From Mycobacterium stomatepiae (GTDB taxonomy: Bacteria; Actinomycetota; Actinomycetes; Mycobacteriales; Mycobacteriaceae): DNA of 64,000 nt. The stretch covers positions 2,356,001-2,420,000 of the forward strand of contig NZ_AP022587.1 in the NCBI RefSeq assembly GCF_010731715.1. Direction: 5' to 3'. The notes under the pieces were generated by a model. The model was not told the origin of the DNA, did not search any database, and was given only the letters and a program-made list of their open reading frames with translations. This document shows, piece by piece, positions 8,403 through 17,584 of the stretch; position 1 is the stretch's first letter; each line of letters begins with the position of its first letter. A program made the translations under genes and the position numbers.

Positions 8403-9727
8403 CCGCGATGGACAACAAGTCGTGTGCCTACCAGTTCGACCGGCACGCCGCGGACTACCGCGACAACTTCGAAAGCATCACCCACGATCTACACGCCAAA
8501 TGTCCGGTCGCGTGGTCGCCGACGTACGGCGGGCACTGGGTGGTCAGCGGTCACCAGGAACTGTTCAACATCGCCCGCCGCGCCGACGTGCTGTCCAACG
8601 ACCATGACCCCGACGGAATTCGCAAGGGCTATCAGGGAATCGGTATTCCCCCTGCCAGCGACCGCCAGGGCGGCTTTCTGGAAATGGATCCGCCCGAGCA
8701 GCGCGAGTACCGCCAGGTGCTCAACCCCTACCTGTCCCCCGCAGCTGTGGCACGGTGGAAACCGATGGTCGACGACCTTGTCAACGCCTGCCTCGATGAG
8801 CGGATTGAAACTGGCCGTATCGATTTCGTCGATGATCTCGCCAACATCGTTCCCGCGGTGTTGACGTTGGCGGTTCTTGGGCTGCCGCTGAAGGACTGGC
8901 AAGTCTACTGTGAGCCGACCCACGCGTTCGTCTACACCCACCCCGAGTCGCCGGACATGCCGCGGGTGCGCGCGCTGCAGACCGAGAAGACCACACGGAT
9001 GTACGGGAGCATCGTCGATCGGCGAGGAAAGCAGGTGCCGGGGATCATCGACGGGCTGATGTCGTCGACCATCTGTGGAGCACCGCCGTCAGACGAGGAC
9101 ATCATGGGTGTCCTCGGGCTACTCATCGGCGGCGGTTTCGACACCACGACCGCCTTGACCGCACACTCCTTGGAGTGGTTGTCGCAACACCCGCAAGCCC
9201 GCGAACAGTTGCGCGCGCACCTTGATGACCTCATCGACAGCGCCACCGAGGAGTTTCTGCGGTACTTCACCCCCGCGGTCGGTGATGCCCGCACGGTTTC
9301 GCAGGACTGCGAGATCGACGGCGTGGCATTCAAGGAGGGCGAGCGAGTGTGGCTGTCGTGGGCCATGGCCAATCGTGATCCGGTGATGTTTCCCGCCGCC
9401 GACGAAGTCGTCCTCGACCGGACGGGCAACCGTCACTACAGCTTCGGTCTGGGTGTTCACCGCTGCATCGGGTCGAACGTGGCTCGGATGGTTTTCAAAG
9501 CGATGCTCACCATCGTGCTGACGCGCATGCCCGATTTTGTCTGTCTACCCGAAGGCACTGAACATTACGACACGGTGGGCGTCATCAACGGAATGAAGCA
9601 TCTGCCGGCGACGTTCACCCCGGGCCGCCGGATAGGATCCTCGCTCGACGAAACACTGGGCCGCTGGCAGCAACTGTGCGACGAGCAGCGCCTCGCTGAA
9701 CCCATCACACGGTCATCGAAGTCGTAA
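8399..9727 (+). CDS. Cytochrome P450 monooxygenase
   Basis: A 442-residue P450. The I-helix oxygen-binding motif GGGFDTTTA sits near residues 243-251, the ExxR motif is EEFLRY, and the haem loop is FGLGVHRCIG with Cys356 as thiolate ligand. Length and motifs are complete, so it should be a soluble haem monooxygenase inserting one oxygen atom into a hydrophobic substrate. It starts with GTG at 8399 in a GTGA overlap with the ferredoxin stop; ATG 8408 is an alternative. Electrons come from the adjacent ferredoxin; no dedicated reductase gene is nearby. With the following epoxide hydrolase, an epoxidation-hydrolysis sequence is a plausible inference. The subfamily was not assigned. Confidence 0.95.
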   Translation: MTAMDNKSCAYQFDRHAADYRDNFESITHDLHAKCPVAWSPTYGGHWVVSGHQELFNIARRADVLSNDHDPDGIRKGYQGIGIPPASDRQGGFLEMDPPEQREYRQVLNPYLSPAAVARWKPMVDDLVNACLDERIETGRIDFVDDLANIVPAVLTLAVLGLPLKDWQVYCEPTHAFVYTHPESPDMPRVRALQTEKTTRMYGSIVDRRGKQVPGIIDGLMSSTICGAPPSDEDIMGVLGLLIGGGFDTTTALTAHSLEWLSQHPQAREQLRAHLDDLIDSATEEFLRYFTPAVGDARTVSQDCEIDGVAFKEGERVWLSWAMANRDPVMFPAADEVVLDRTGNRHYSFGLGVHRCIGSNVARMVFKAMLTIVLTRMPDFVCLPEGTEHYDTVGVINGMKHLPATFTPGRRIGSSLDETLGRWQQLCDEQRLAEPITRSSKS

Positions 9728-9735
9728 GGCAGGCA

Positions 9736-10593
9736 ATGAGACCCGACTTAGGCCGACTCGGTATCTGGGCCCAGGAATACAAGCTGAACCCGACGTTGGT
9801 GGCCGAACTGGAGGCGATGGGATACGGCACCGTCTGGCTGGGGGGCTCGCCCGACGGTGACTTGCGCATCATCGACGAATTTCTGGGTGCCGCCACCCGG
9901 CTGGTAATGGCCACCGGAATCGTCAACATCTGGCGCGACGAGGCCACCAAAGTGGCTGCCGCGCACCGGCGAATCAGTGACGCATTCCCCGGCAGGTTCC
10001 TCCTCGGGATCGGAGTCGGCCATCCCGAGCGGACCTCGCAATACCAGCGTCCCTACGCCAGCCTGGTCAGCTACCTCGACATACTCGAAGCCGAGGGCGT
10101 CCCGAAAGACGAATTGGTGCTGGCTGCACTAGGACCCAAGGTCTTGCAACTGGCGGCAGACCGCACCGCGGGAGCCCATCCCTACCTGACCACACCGGAG
10201 CACACTCGGCGCGCGCGGCAACTCGTCGGACCCGAAACCCTGCTGGCTCCGGAACAGAAGGGCGTCCTGACCACCGACGCGCAGCGCGCACGCGAACTGG
10301 CGCGATCGGTCGTGGTCTTTCCCTACCTCAGCCGCATCAACTATCTGCAAAACCTGCGCAGCCTAGGATGGACCGACAACGACGTCGCCGGGGACGGCAG
10401 TGACGCACTCATCGACGCACTCGTCGGCCACGGAAATCCGGCCGCCGCCACCGCGCCGATCAGCGCCCATCTCGACGCTGGTGCCGATCACGTTGCCGCA
10501 CAATTGATCACCGAGCCCGATGTCGACCCGCGTGCGGGCTACGCGACGATCGCCGAGGCCGTGCTGCAATCGCAGTCGTCGAAACCTTTGTGA
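9736..10593 (+). CDS. LLM-class F420-dependent oxidoreductase
   Basis: A 285-residue TIM-barrel protein of the luciferase-like monooxygenase class, in a mycobacterial subgroup that uses coenzyme F420. Typical segments are LGRLGIWAQEYKLNPTLVAELE at the start (quoted here in two overlapping parts LGRLGIWAQEY and LNPTLVAELE), GYGTVWLGGSPDGDL, ATGIVNIW and FPGRFLLGIGVGHPE. It probably performs a hydride transfer to or from F420 on a product of the P450. The gene begins eight bases after the P450 stop with AAGGCAGG before the ATG, and is followed after four bases by the epoxide hydrolase gene, so all four genes form one operon. Substrate unknown. Confidence 0.9.
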   Translation: MRPDLGRLGIWAQEYKLNPTLVAELEAMGYGTVWLGGSPDGDLRIIDEFLGAATRLVMATGIVNIWRDEATKVAAAHRRISDAFPGRFLLGIGVGHPERTSQYQRPYASLVSYLDILEAEGVPKDELVLAALGPKVLQLAADRTAGAHPYLTTPEHTRRARQLVGPETLLAPEQKGVLTTDAQRARELARSVVVFPYLSRINYLQNLRSLGWTDNDVAGDGSDALIDALVGHGNPAAATAPISAHLDAGADHVAAQLITEPDVDPRAGYATIAEAVLQSQSSKPL

Positions 10594-10597
10594 CGCA

Positions 10598-11743
10598 ATG
10601 GAGTTACAGCCGTTTAGCGTCGACATCCCCGAGGCAGCGGTACAGGACCTCCGATTGCGATTGGCCAACGCTCGCTGGCCAGCACAGCTGCCTGGTGCTC
10701 CATGGGAGCGCGGCGTTCCCGTTGAGTACCTCCAGAATCTGTCCAGGTATTGGGGCGAACAGTTCGATTGGCGAGCCACCGAACGCCTGCTGAACTCCCA
10801 TCCGCAATTCCGCACCGACGTCGGCGGTCAAACCGTGCACTTTCTGCACGTACGGTCGCCGTCGCCCGATGCTGTGCCGTTGCTTCTGCTGCACGGCTGG
10901 CCAGGTTCCGTGATCGAATTCCTCGACGTCATCGGACCGCTCGCCGATCCCGAGGCACATGGGCTGCGCGCGCCGGCCTTCGACCTCGTCATTCCGTCAC
11001 TGATCGGATTCGGTTTCTCAACGCCGCTGTCATCGGCGGGGTGGACTCCCGCCCGGAACGCCGAAGCATTCGTGGCGCTGATGGGCGGGCTTGGGTACCC
11101 CCGCTTCGGGGTTCAGGGCGGCGACTTCGGCGCGGCCATCGGGCCCGAGGTGGGTCGCCTTGCCGCCGACCGGGTCATCGGTGTCCACGTCAACGCCCCG
11201 GTAGCCAACTTCCGCTCCTCGACGCCGATTCCCGCCGAGGAGTTGGCGTCTCTGACCGACGTTGAACGACGCCGCGCGGCCACCGCTTCGCTGTGGAGGG
11301 CCGAGCGGATGGGGTACTTCAAACAGCAGGCCACCCGGCCACAGACGTTGAGCTACGGTCTGACTGACTCACCGATCGGGCAGCTGGCCTGGATCGTGGA
11401 GAAGTTCAAGGAGTGGACCAACGCCGGGCACGCACTGCCCGAGGACGCCGTTTCGCGCGACCGACTGCTTGCCAACGTATCGCTGTACTGGTTCACGGGC
11501 ACCGCGGCGTCCTCGGCGAACATCTATTACGAGGTGGCGCACGCCAGGCAACGACCCACGCCGTCCAGGGTCCCCACCGCGGTCGCGAACTTCGCCGAGG
11601 ACATGGGCATCCGTCGGTACGCCGAGCGCTGGCACAACATCGTGCGGTGGAACGACTTCGACGCCGGCGGACACTTCGCCGCCCTGGAAACACCCGAGTT
11701 ACTGGTTCGTGACATCGGGCAGTTCTTTTCCAGTTTGGTCTGA
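10598..11743 (+). CDS. Epoxide hydrolase (EHN domain, alpha/beta hydrolase)
   Basis: A 381-residue epoxide hydrolase. The N-terminal EHN domain is seen in FSVDIPEAAVQDLRLRLANA, the oxyanion motif is HGWPGS, and the nucleophile Asp176 lies in QGGDFGAAIG. The lid tyrosine region is YWFTGTAASSANIYYE and the catalytic His359 lies in GGHFAALE. It adds water to an epoxide through an aspartyl ester. The ATG at 10598 is four bases after the preceding stop; a longer frame upstream overlaps the LLM gene and is not the likely start. As last gene of the ferredoxin-P450 operon it may open an epoxide made by the P450. Confidence 0.92.
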   Translation: MELQPFSVDIPEAAVQDLRLRLANARWPAQLPGAPWERGVPVEYLQNLSRYWGEQFDWRATERLLNSHPQFRTDVGGQTVHFLHVRSPSPDAVPLLLLHGWPGSVIEFLDVIGPLADPEAHGLRAPAFDLVIPSLIGFGFSTPLSSAGWTPARNAEAFVALMGGLGYPRFGVQGGDFGAAIGPEVGRLAADRVIGVHVNAPVANFRSSTPIPAEELASLTDVERRRAATASLWRAERMGYFKQQATRPQTLSYGLTDSPIGQLAWIVEKFKEWTNAGHALPEDAVSRDRLLANVSLYWFTGTAASSANIYYEVAHARQRPTPSRVPTAVANFAEDMGIRRYAERWHNIVRWNDFDAGGHFAALETPELLVRDIGQFFSSLV

Positions 11744-12038
11744 TCCGCGAATCTTCTTGCGCGCCACGTCAGTCAAGGCCCGAAAGGTCAGTCGGCAGTC
11801 CATCCAGAGATTGTGACGGCTGGTTGCCGACCACCGCTACCGAGGTGGCAATCGACCAATTCTTGTTTGGAGACGACCGCTAGACCCGCCACGGATGATC
11901 ACCGGACATGGCCGCGGTCTACCCCTCCGCGACAAGCTCGTAGCCGGCTGAGCGGGCGGCACGAGGAATGTGATGCGCCTCCTCGGGCGCACCGTTGGTC
12001 AGAGTCCAGGTTCGATACAAAGCTGACCGAGTCAATCA
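11744..12038. other. Convergent gap without a recognisable gene
   Basis: About 295 bases between the ends of the epoxide hydrolase gene and the exported DUF5078-type gene. No convincing coding frame, RNA gene or strong terminator hairpin was seen. Confidence 0.45.
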
Positions 12039-12488
12039 TTAGTGCCAGTCCCAGACGGACATGTCGCCTGCAGGGTAGTTCTGGCAGATGTCGGTGGTGT
12101 GGGCGGCGACGCCTTTGTTGTTGAAGAACAGTTTGGCCCAGTTGGGCCAGCGCCAGGCCATGTTTTCGAAGAAGGCGTTGGTGGCGGTGTGTTCGGAGTA
12201 TTGGCGTCGGCCAGCGTAGTCCGTGGAGAAGAACCAGTGGATGCGGTCTTGGGCGCCTTGTTGGTCGACGGCGGGTTTGTTGTTGTAGTCGATCATGTAG
12301 CGCTCGTAGTAGACGGGTTCGACGTCGCGGGCGGCGGCCATGATCTGTTCGGCGGTGCAGGGGGTTTTGAGGATGCGTTTGGGGATGGGGTAGTCGTCGG
12401 TGGCGTCGGCCGAAGCGACCGCGGAGGTGGTGATGGCGCCGGCCAGCGCTGCGGTGGCCATCGCGAAGCGGATGGTGTTGCGAAACAT
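12039..12488 (-). CDS. Exported mycobacterial protein, DUF5078 type
   Basis: A 149-residue protein with a Sec signal peptide: basic start MFRNTIRFAM, hydrophobic core ATAALAGAITTSAVA, and probable cleavage after ASA near residue 27. The mature part is rich in aromatic and polar residues (EPVYYERYMIDYNNKP, RIHWFFSTDYAGRRQY, FENMAWRWPNWAKLFF) with two cysteines (TPCTAE and DICQNYP) that could form a disulfide. I recall this pattern as the mycobacterial DUF5078 family, function unknown. It follows the DUF732-type gene after 27 bases and so probably ends the mmpS-mmpL operon; it may act in the cell envelope with the transporter. Confidence 0.75.
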   Translation of the reverse strand: MFRNTIRFAMATAALAGAITTSAVASADATDDYPIPKRILKTPCTAEQIMAAARDVEPVYYERYMIDYNNKPAVDQQGAQDRIHWFFSTDYAGRRQYSEHTATNAFFENMAWRWPNWAKLFFNNKGVAAHTTDICQNYPAGDMSVWDWH

Positions 12489-12515
12489 GAGTTTTCCTTT
12501 TTTGGGTGCTCGCCG

Positions 12516-12854
12516 CTACGCGGCGTGGTTGATGACGCCGCGCTTGTCGGGGCAGTAGTAGTCGACGGCCAGTCCGACGAACTGCCATACCTGCTCGGTG
12601 CTGCTGTCCCGGTCCAGCTGATTGCGCACGAACGTCGCAGACTGGGCGGCGCTGGTGTCGACGTTGTTGTATGTCCGCTTGCACATGATCTTGCCGATCC
12701 AGGCGTTGGAGTCCTTCTGCCCGTAGATCCCCACCGTGCTGAGCTGGTTGGTGAAGTTGGTGTCCAGATCGCGGTCGATGGACGGATCGGCGTGGGCGGG
12801 TGCGGCCAATCCCACTGCGGCACCGGTGATCAGGGCAGCGACGGTGTACTTCAT
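12516..12854 (-). CDS. Exported DUF732-type small protein
   Basis: A 112-residue protein with a signal peptide (MKYTVAALITGAAVGLAAPA, cleavage near AHA-DPS). The mature domain has the DUF732 pattern: an N-terminal helix, a Cys in GKIMCKRTYNN, the TFVRNQLDRDSS region and a second Cys in VDYYCPDKRG, then a C-terminal helix. DUF732 proteins are small exported mycobacterial proteins of unknown function. The start overlaps the mmpL stop (ATGA), so it is translationally coupled to the transporter. This tight coupling suggests a periplasmic accessory role, which is inference. Confidence 0.8.
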   Translation of the reverse strand: MKYTVAALITGAAVGLAAPAHADPSIDRDLDTNFTNQLSTVGIYGQKDSNAWIGKIMCKRTYNNVDTSAAQSATFVRNQLDRDSSTEQVWQFVGLAVDYYCPDKRGVINHAA

Positions 12855-15718
12855 GCCAGGGCCTCCTCGGGCTTCTTCTGGATCGGTGCCGGCCAGGGTT
12901 CCCGGACCGGGCGTTGGCGCACCGGCACCGGCCACCAGAACCACTTGCCCAGTAGTGCGGCGATGGACGGGGTCATGAACGACCGCACGATCAGAGTGTC
13001 GAACAACAGACCCAGACCGATGGTCGTGCCGATCTGCCCCAGGATCACGAGGTCGCTGAAGATGAACGACGCCATGGTCGCCGAGAACACGAGGCCGGCG
13101 GCGGTGACCACCCGGCCCGTGCCCGCCATTGACCGGACGATGGCGGTGTTCAGGCCGGCGTGCAGCTCTTCTTTGAACCGCGAGACCAGCAGCAGGTTGT
13201 AGTCCGCACCCACGGCCAGTAGCAGGACGATGGCCAGCGGTATGACCACCCAGAACAGGCGGATCCCGAAGATGTACTGCCACACCAGGATCGACAGACC
13301 CACCGAGGCGCCCAGCGATACCGCGACGGTGCCAACGATGACGAAGGCGGCGACGATGCTGCGGGTCACGAACATCATGATCAGCAGGATGAGGGCCAGT
13401 GCGGCCAACGCGGAGAGGAGCAGGTCGTAGGTCATCCCCTCCTGAAGGTCCTTGTTGGTGGACCCGATTCCGGCGACGTAGATCTCGGCGTCGGACATCG
13501 GTGTCGCTTTCAAGGCATCGAAGACCGCGTTCTTCATGGCGTCGATGTGTGGGATGGCTTGGGGGTCAGCCGGGTTGCCCTGGTGGGTGATGATGAACCG
13601 GGCGGCTTTGCCGTCGGGGGACAGAAACAGCTTGAGCCCCCGCTTGAAGTCGGCGTTGTCGAAGGCCTCCGGCGGCAAGTAGAACGAGTCGTCGTTCTTG
13701 ACGTCATCGAAGGCCTCACCCATCGCGGTCGCGTTCTTCAACGCCTCGCCGCTCTGCGTATTCGTGCCACCGGTGGTCGCGTAGTTCGACAAGGTGAGGT
13801 CGCGGTTGCGTTCCTGGATGGCGATCTGCGGCGGCAAGAGGGCAACCAATTGCGGTTGCAATGCGTCCAGTTTGTCCAGGCTCGCGGTGATGTTGGCGAA
13901 CTTGTCGGCAAGCTCGGAGATTCCGTCCAGCGAGTCGAACACCGACCGCAGCGCCCAACACATAGGGATGTTGAAGCAATGTGGCTCCCAATAAAAGTAG
14001 CTGCGCAGTGGACGGAACTCGTCGTCGAAGTTGGCCAGCTTGTCCCGTAGGTCGTTGACGGTCGCCACGGTGTCGTGGAACGCCTCGGTCTGTTCGTGGG
14101 TGGCGTCGGCGCTCTGCTGTTGGAGCGCGAGCTGATGCTTGAGCACGTCGATGGTGTTGCCGATCTCGTTGGCCTGCCTAAGCAGATCGTCGGCCCGGTC
14201 CCGCTGATAGCCGAGGTTCATGATCTGGCTCGCGCTGGTCGCACTGATCTGGAACGGAATGGAACTGTGGGTGATCGGTGTGCCGAGGGGGCGGGTGATC
14301 GACTGCACCAGCGCGACACCTGGTGTGTGCAGGACCGCTCTGGCGGCGCGCTCCAGGATCAGCATGTCGGCCGGGTTGCGCATGTCGTGGTCGGTTTCGA
14401 TCATGAGGAGTTCGGGGTTAATTCGGGCCTGCGTGAAGTGTCTTTCGGCGGCCTCCATTCCGATCACGCCGGGTGCACTTTTCGGCATATAGGGCCGGTT
14501 GTCGAAGCTGGTCTGGTAGCCCGGCAGCGCGAGCACGCCGATGAGGGCGACGCCGCAGGTCACCACCAGGATGGGCCCCGGCCAGCGCACGATGGCGGTG
14601 CCGATCCGGCGCCAGCCGCGGGCGCGTAACGAGCCCTTGGGCTCCATGAGCCCGAACCTGCTGGCGATCAACAAAACTGCGGGGCCCAGCGTCAGTGCGG
14701 CCACCAAGGTTACGACGACGCCGATGGCGGAGGGGACTCCGAGGGTCTGGAAGTAGGGCAGTCGGGTGAACGCCATGCACGCGACGGCGCCGGCGATGGT
14801 CAGCCCCGATCCGACGATGACGTGGACTGTGCCGCGCCACATGTCGTAGTAGGCCGGTATCCGTTCCTGCCCGTTGCTGCGCGCTTCTTGGTAGCGGCCG
14901 ACGATGAAGATGGCGTAGTCGGTGCCGGCGGCGATGGCGAGCAGCGTCAGGATGTTGGTTGCATAGGTGGACAGCCCGATAAGCCCGGAGTGGGCGAGCA
15001 TCGCAACGACGCCACGGGCGGCGGCGAGTTCGATGGAGACTGTCACCAGCACGATGAGCATGGTGACCAGCGAGCAGTAGACGAACAGCAGGATGATCCC
15101 GATGACCAGGAAGGTGATCGCGGTGACCTCGTTGGTGCCCGCGCTGCCCACCTCGAAGTTGTCGGTCTGCAGCGGTGACGCGCCGGTGACGTATGCCCTG
15201 ACGCCGCGAGGGGGCGGGGTGTCGGCGACGATCTTGCGAATGGCGTCGACGGATTCGTTCGACAGGGCCTCACCCTGGTTGCCGCGCAGGTACACCTGTG
15301 TCAGGGCGGCCTTGCCATCCTTGCTCTGCGAGCCGCCTGCGGTCAACGGGTCGCCCCAGAAGTCCTGGACATGCTGGACATGCCGGGTATCGGCCTGCAG
15401 CTTCTTGACCAGGCCGTCGTAGAACTTGTGGGCCGCCTTGCCCAGCGGCTGGTCACCCTCGAGCACGATCATCGCCGCGCTGTCGGAGTCGAATTCGTGG
15501 AAGACCTGGCCGATGTGGCGCATCGCGAGGATGCTCGGCGCGTCCGGGGCATTCAGGCCGACCGAGCGCTCCCAGCCGACGACCTCGAGTTGCGGCACCA
15601 GGGTATTGGACAGCGCAGCGATGGCGATCCAAATGAACAGGATCGGAACCGAGAAGGTGCGGATGAGCCGCGCCGGCAAGGAGCCCTCGACGGCGGCATC
15701 GACCTGATGCTGACTCAT
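12851..15718 (-). CDS. MmpL-family RND transporter
   Basis: A 955-residue RND protein with about twelve membrane helices and two large periplasmic loops. The proton-relay aspartate-tyrosine pairs are present in helix 4 (AGTDYAIFIVGRYQEA) and helix 10 (GADYNLLLVSRFKEEL). The first loop carries the mycobacterial RGNQGEALSNESVDAI segment and the second loop has a coiled-coil-like region near residues 500-600. MmpL4/MmpL5-like proteins with an MmpS partner export siderophores, lipids or drugs. ATG 15718 is chosen because it overlaps the mmpS stop (ATGA). The regulator type and the MmpS partner point to the MmpS5/MmpL5 group; the cargo is not shown by the sequence. Confidence 0.92.
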   Translation of the reverse strand: MSQHQVDAAVEGSLPARLIRTFSVPILFIWIAIAALSNTLVPQLEVVGWERSVGLNAPDAPSILAMRHIGQVFHEFDSDSAAMIVLEGDQPLGKAAHKFYDGLVKKLQADTRHVQHVQDFWGDPLTAGGSQSKDGKAALTQVYLRGNQGEALSNESVDAIRKIVADTPPPRGVRAYVTGASPLQTDNFEVGSAGTNEVTAITFLVIGIILLFVYCSLVTMLIVLVTVSIELAAARGVVAMLAHSGLIGLSTYATNILTLLAIAAGTDYAIFIVGRYQEARSNGQERIPAYYDMWRGTVHVIVGSGLTIAGAVACMAFTRLPYFQTLGVPSAIGVVVTLVAALTLGPAVLLIASRFGLMEPKGSLRARGWRRIGTAIVRWPGPILVVTCGVALIGVLALPGYQTSFDNRPYMPKSAPGVIGMEAAERHFTQARINPELLMIETDHDMRNPADMLILERAARAVLHTPGVALVQSITRPLGTPITHSSIPFQISATSASQIMNLGYQRDRADDLLRQANEIGNTIDVLKHQLALQQQSADATHEQTEAFHDTVATVNDLRDKLANFDDEFRPLRSYFYWEPHCFNIPMCWALRSVFDSLDGISELADKFANITASLDKLDALQPQLVALLPPQIAIQERNRDLTLSNYATTGGTNTQSGEALKNATAMGEAFDDVKNDDSFYLPPEAFDNADFKRGLKLFLSPDGKAARFIITHQGNPADPQAIPHIDAMKNAVFDALKATPMSDAEIYVAGIGSTNKDLQEGMTYDLLLSALAALALILLIMMFVTRSIVAAFVIVGTVAVSLGASVGLSILVWQYIFGIRLFWVVIPLAIVLLLAVGADYNLLLVSRFKEELHAGLNTAIVRSMAGTGRVVTAAGLVFSATMASFIFSDLVILGQIGTTIGLGLLFDTLIVRSFMTPSIAALLGKWFWWPVPVRQRPVREPWPAPIQKKPEEALA

Positions 15719-16224
15719 GCCGTCTTGTCCAAGCAAGCGATGTAGCCGTTCACGTTGTCCGTAGACCTTTCGTCTTTGACGATCCCGTTGACCGTGATGC
15801 GGCAGCTGATGACGTTGCCGTCACCCTGCGCCCGCAGATCGGCGTACAGCGTCGGGTCGTCGGTGATCAGTGTCTGTGACCAGGGCAGCGGGACGTTGTC
15901 GACCCGCTGCGGCTGGGCGTGAATGTCCAGATAGTTGATGGTCGCCACGGACCCGGGTGAGCCCGACACCTCAAACAGCACTGTCTTGGGGTTGTAGCCG
16001 GTGTTCTCCAGGGCCTCAGAGCCAGGCCGTGACACCTCGTTGTCCGAGCCGAAGATGCCGTGCAACCGGTAGACGGCGACCGCCGTCAGCGCGACGACGA
16101 CGGCGAGAACTACCGACATCCAGAAGCGACCAAGCCCGCGGATAACCCAACTCAACCTTCGACCATTCCCGGTTGTCCCCGAAGTGAAGGCGCTCGGAGA
16201 GGTCCGCCTGCCCGGCGCGTCCAT
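15715..16224 (-). CDS. MmpS-family accessory protein
   Basis: A 169-residue protein with one N-terminal membrane helix (FWMSVVLAVVVALTAVAVYR) and a periplasmic domain with the MmpS signatures YNPKTVLFEVSGSPGSVATI, NYLDIHAQPQRVDNVPLPW and NVISCRITVNGIVKDE. MmpS proteins are small periplasmic partners of MmpL transporters. It directly precedes and overlaps mmpL. The N-terminal region of about 30 residues before the helix is longer than usual, so a later start is possible. Its promoter faces that of the TetR gene, with a perfect 37-bp palindrome between them, so repression by that TetR protein is likely. Confidence 0.9.
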   Translation of the reverse strand: MDAPGRRTSPSAFTSGTTGNGRRLSWVIRGLGRFWMSVVLAVVVALTAVAVYRLHGIFGSDNEVSRPGSEALENTGYNPKTVLFEVSGSPGSVATINYLDIHAQPQRVDNVPLPWSQTLITDDPTLYADLRAQGDGNVISCRITVNGIVKDERSTDNVNGYIACLDKTA

Positions 16225-16258
16225 ACCGCCACGATGCGGCGAGGATCCGCGAGCGAGC

Positions 16259-16295
16259 AGAACGTATCAGTTCCATAATGGAACTGATACGTTCT
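16259..16295. promoter_or_regulatory. Perfect 37-bp palindromic operator between mmpS and tetR
   Basis: Arms of 18 bases, AGAACGTATCAGTTCCAT and its exact reverse complement, flank a single A at 16277. It lies 35 bases before the mmpS start and 36 bases before the TetR start, centred between the divergent genes. The perfect symmetry and position strongly suggest the operator of the adjacent TetR regulator, controlling both genes. Long enough for two TetR dimers. Confidence 0.85.
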
Positions 16296-16330
16296 TTTAC
16301 GGGCCGCTATGTTCCTTTAGGCTGTATGTG

Positions 16331-16897
16331 ATGAGCACCTCATCCCAGATCCTGTCCCACGCTCAGGCGCGCACGCGAGCGGCAATCATCGAAGCGACCG
16401 TCTCGGTACTTGCGGCCAATCAAACAGCGTCGCTGCCGGTGATCGCCGAGGCCGCCGGTGTGGGCCGCACGACGCTGCACCGGTATTTCCCCGACCGCGA
16501 CCACCTCATTAGAGAAGCCACAGCCGATTCGATCGCAAAGGTTCGCGAGCTTGGCCTGGGAGCCGCTACCGACCAAGGCACACCGATCGATGCATTGCAT
16601 CGCCTGGTCGCGTCGTTCCTGTCCGCGAGTGACCGGATCGTGTTCCTCTTCAAGGACCCGGCGGTGTTGCAAAACATCCACCCGGAGGAGCGACCAGATG
16701 ACGATCTTGTGATGGACCTCGTTCGGCGAGGTCAGACCGAGGGCGTCTTCGCCTCAGACCTGAGTGCAGTGTGGATTGAGCACGCGCTCCTGGCGCTCGT
16801 GTTGCAAGGGTGCGAAGACGTGCGCACCGGTGAGCTCCAAGCTCATACCGCGGTGACAACGATTCTGCGAACATTCCTCCGAGGGGTGTCAGCATAA
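16331..16897 (+). CDS. TetR-family repressor of the mmpS-mmpL operon
   Basis: A 188-residue TetR regulator. The N-terminal helix-turn-helix is RTRAAIIEATVSVLAANQ, LPVIAEAAGVGRTTLHRYFP, DRDHLIREATAD. The C-terminal ligand domain is short and helical with no assigned ligand. ATG 16331 is the start that leaves the 37-bp palindrome outside the gene; the frame is open further upstream but would then run through the palindrome. Divergent placement next to mmpS-mmpL is the classic arrangement of a local repressor of an MmpL pump. Loss of such repressors is known to raise pump expression in mycobacteria. Confidence 0.9.
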   Translation: MSTSSQILSHAQARTRAAIIEATVSVLAANQTASLPVIAEAAGVGRTTLHRYFPDRDHLIREATADSIAKVRELGLGAATDQGTPIDALHRLVASFLSASDRIVFLFKDPAVLQNIHPEERPDDDLVMDLVRRGQTEGVFASDLSAVWIEHALLALVLQGCEDVRTGELQAHTAVTTILRTFLRGVSA

Positions 16898-17584
16898 GGG
16901 GCCCCGGACAGAATTCCACACCGCCGGCTGCCAAATGCTAACCGCCGCCGCATCATCCTCGGTCGCGTCGCCATCCTGTTCGGTGTGGCGGTTTGGGCTC
17001 AGCGCACCGGAACCCTCGCCGCTGTAACGGTGCTCGAATGCAACCACGTCGGCCGCAACGACGGGTGTATGGGTTGATGGAAAAGACGGAACGACAACCC
17101 GGATGGTCTACGTCGTGGCAGGCGCCGCCCCACGCGCTGGGGCGGTCATTCCGATGCGCATCCAAGGCGCGACGCGCACGACGACATTCTCGCCGGCGAC
17201 GTCGCGCGGCTGTCGGCATCACAGCGTCAACACCGGCGCCGAGCACAGGACGAATTCGTAGCGCACCTGCGCGAGACGCACCGCTCGTGACCGCGGCGAT
17301 CACTTCTGTCCAAGGCGCATGATCTACGCGCTTGACCGCTAGCACGTCGAATAAGTTCGTTCGCCGCCGCTGGGCGATCGCACCACGGTCGCGGCCGGGC
17401 AGTGACACCAAACCGTGCAAAGCGTCATGGAGCAGGTGATGGACGAACGCGACCGCAGCCAGCGCCTGGCTGATGTCAAAGCAGCGATCAGTAATGCCGA
17501 TGAGGAGACGCTGCGGAACGGGCGAGCTGACCAAAACTTGGGACGCCCTCGACGAGATCTTGATGGGCGACGCGCAGTGACCGA
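16898..17584. other. Decayed stretch without an intact gene
   Basis: About 690 bases between the TetR gene and the deleted acyl-CoA synthetase remnant. No intact gene was recognised. On the plus strand near 17415-17578 a frame with coding-like composition (SVMEQVMDERDRSQRLADVK, then after a one-base shift GELTKTWDALDEILMGDAQ) suggests a small broken gene of unknown family. Other short frames are ambiguous. Confidence 0.4.

Noticed and set aside
12042..13202. Rightward open frame of 386 codons opposite the exported-protein genes and mmpL.
   Set aside because: Valine/glycine-rich antisense translation; the minus-strand genes are well supported.
16184..16330. Upstream start of the TetR gene at 16184.
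   Set aside because: It would translate through the 37-bp palindrome and overlap mmpS; ATG 16331 fits the TetR N-terminus.
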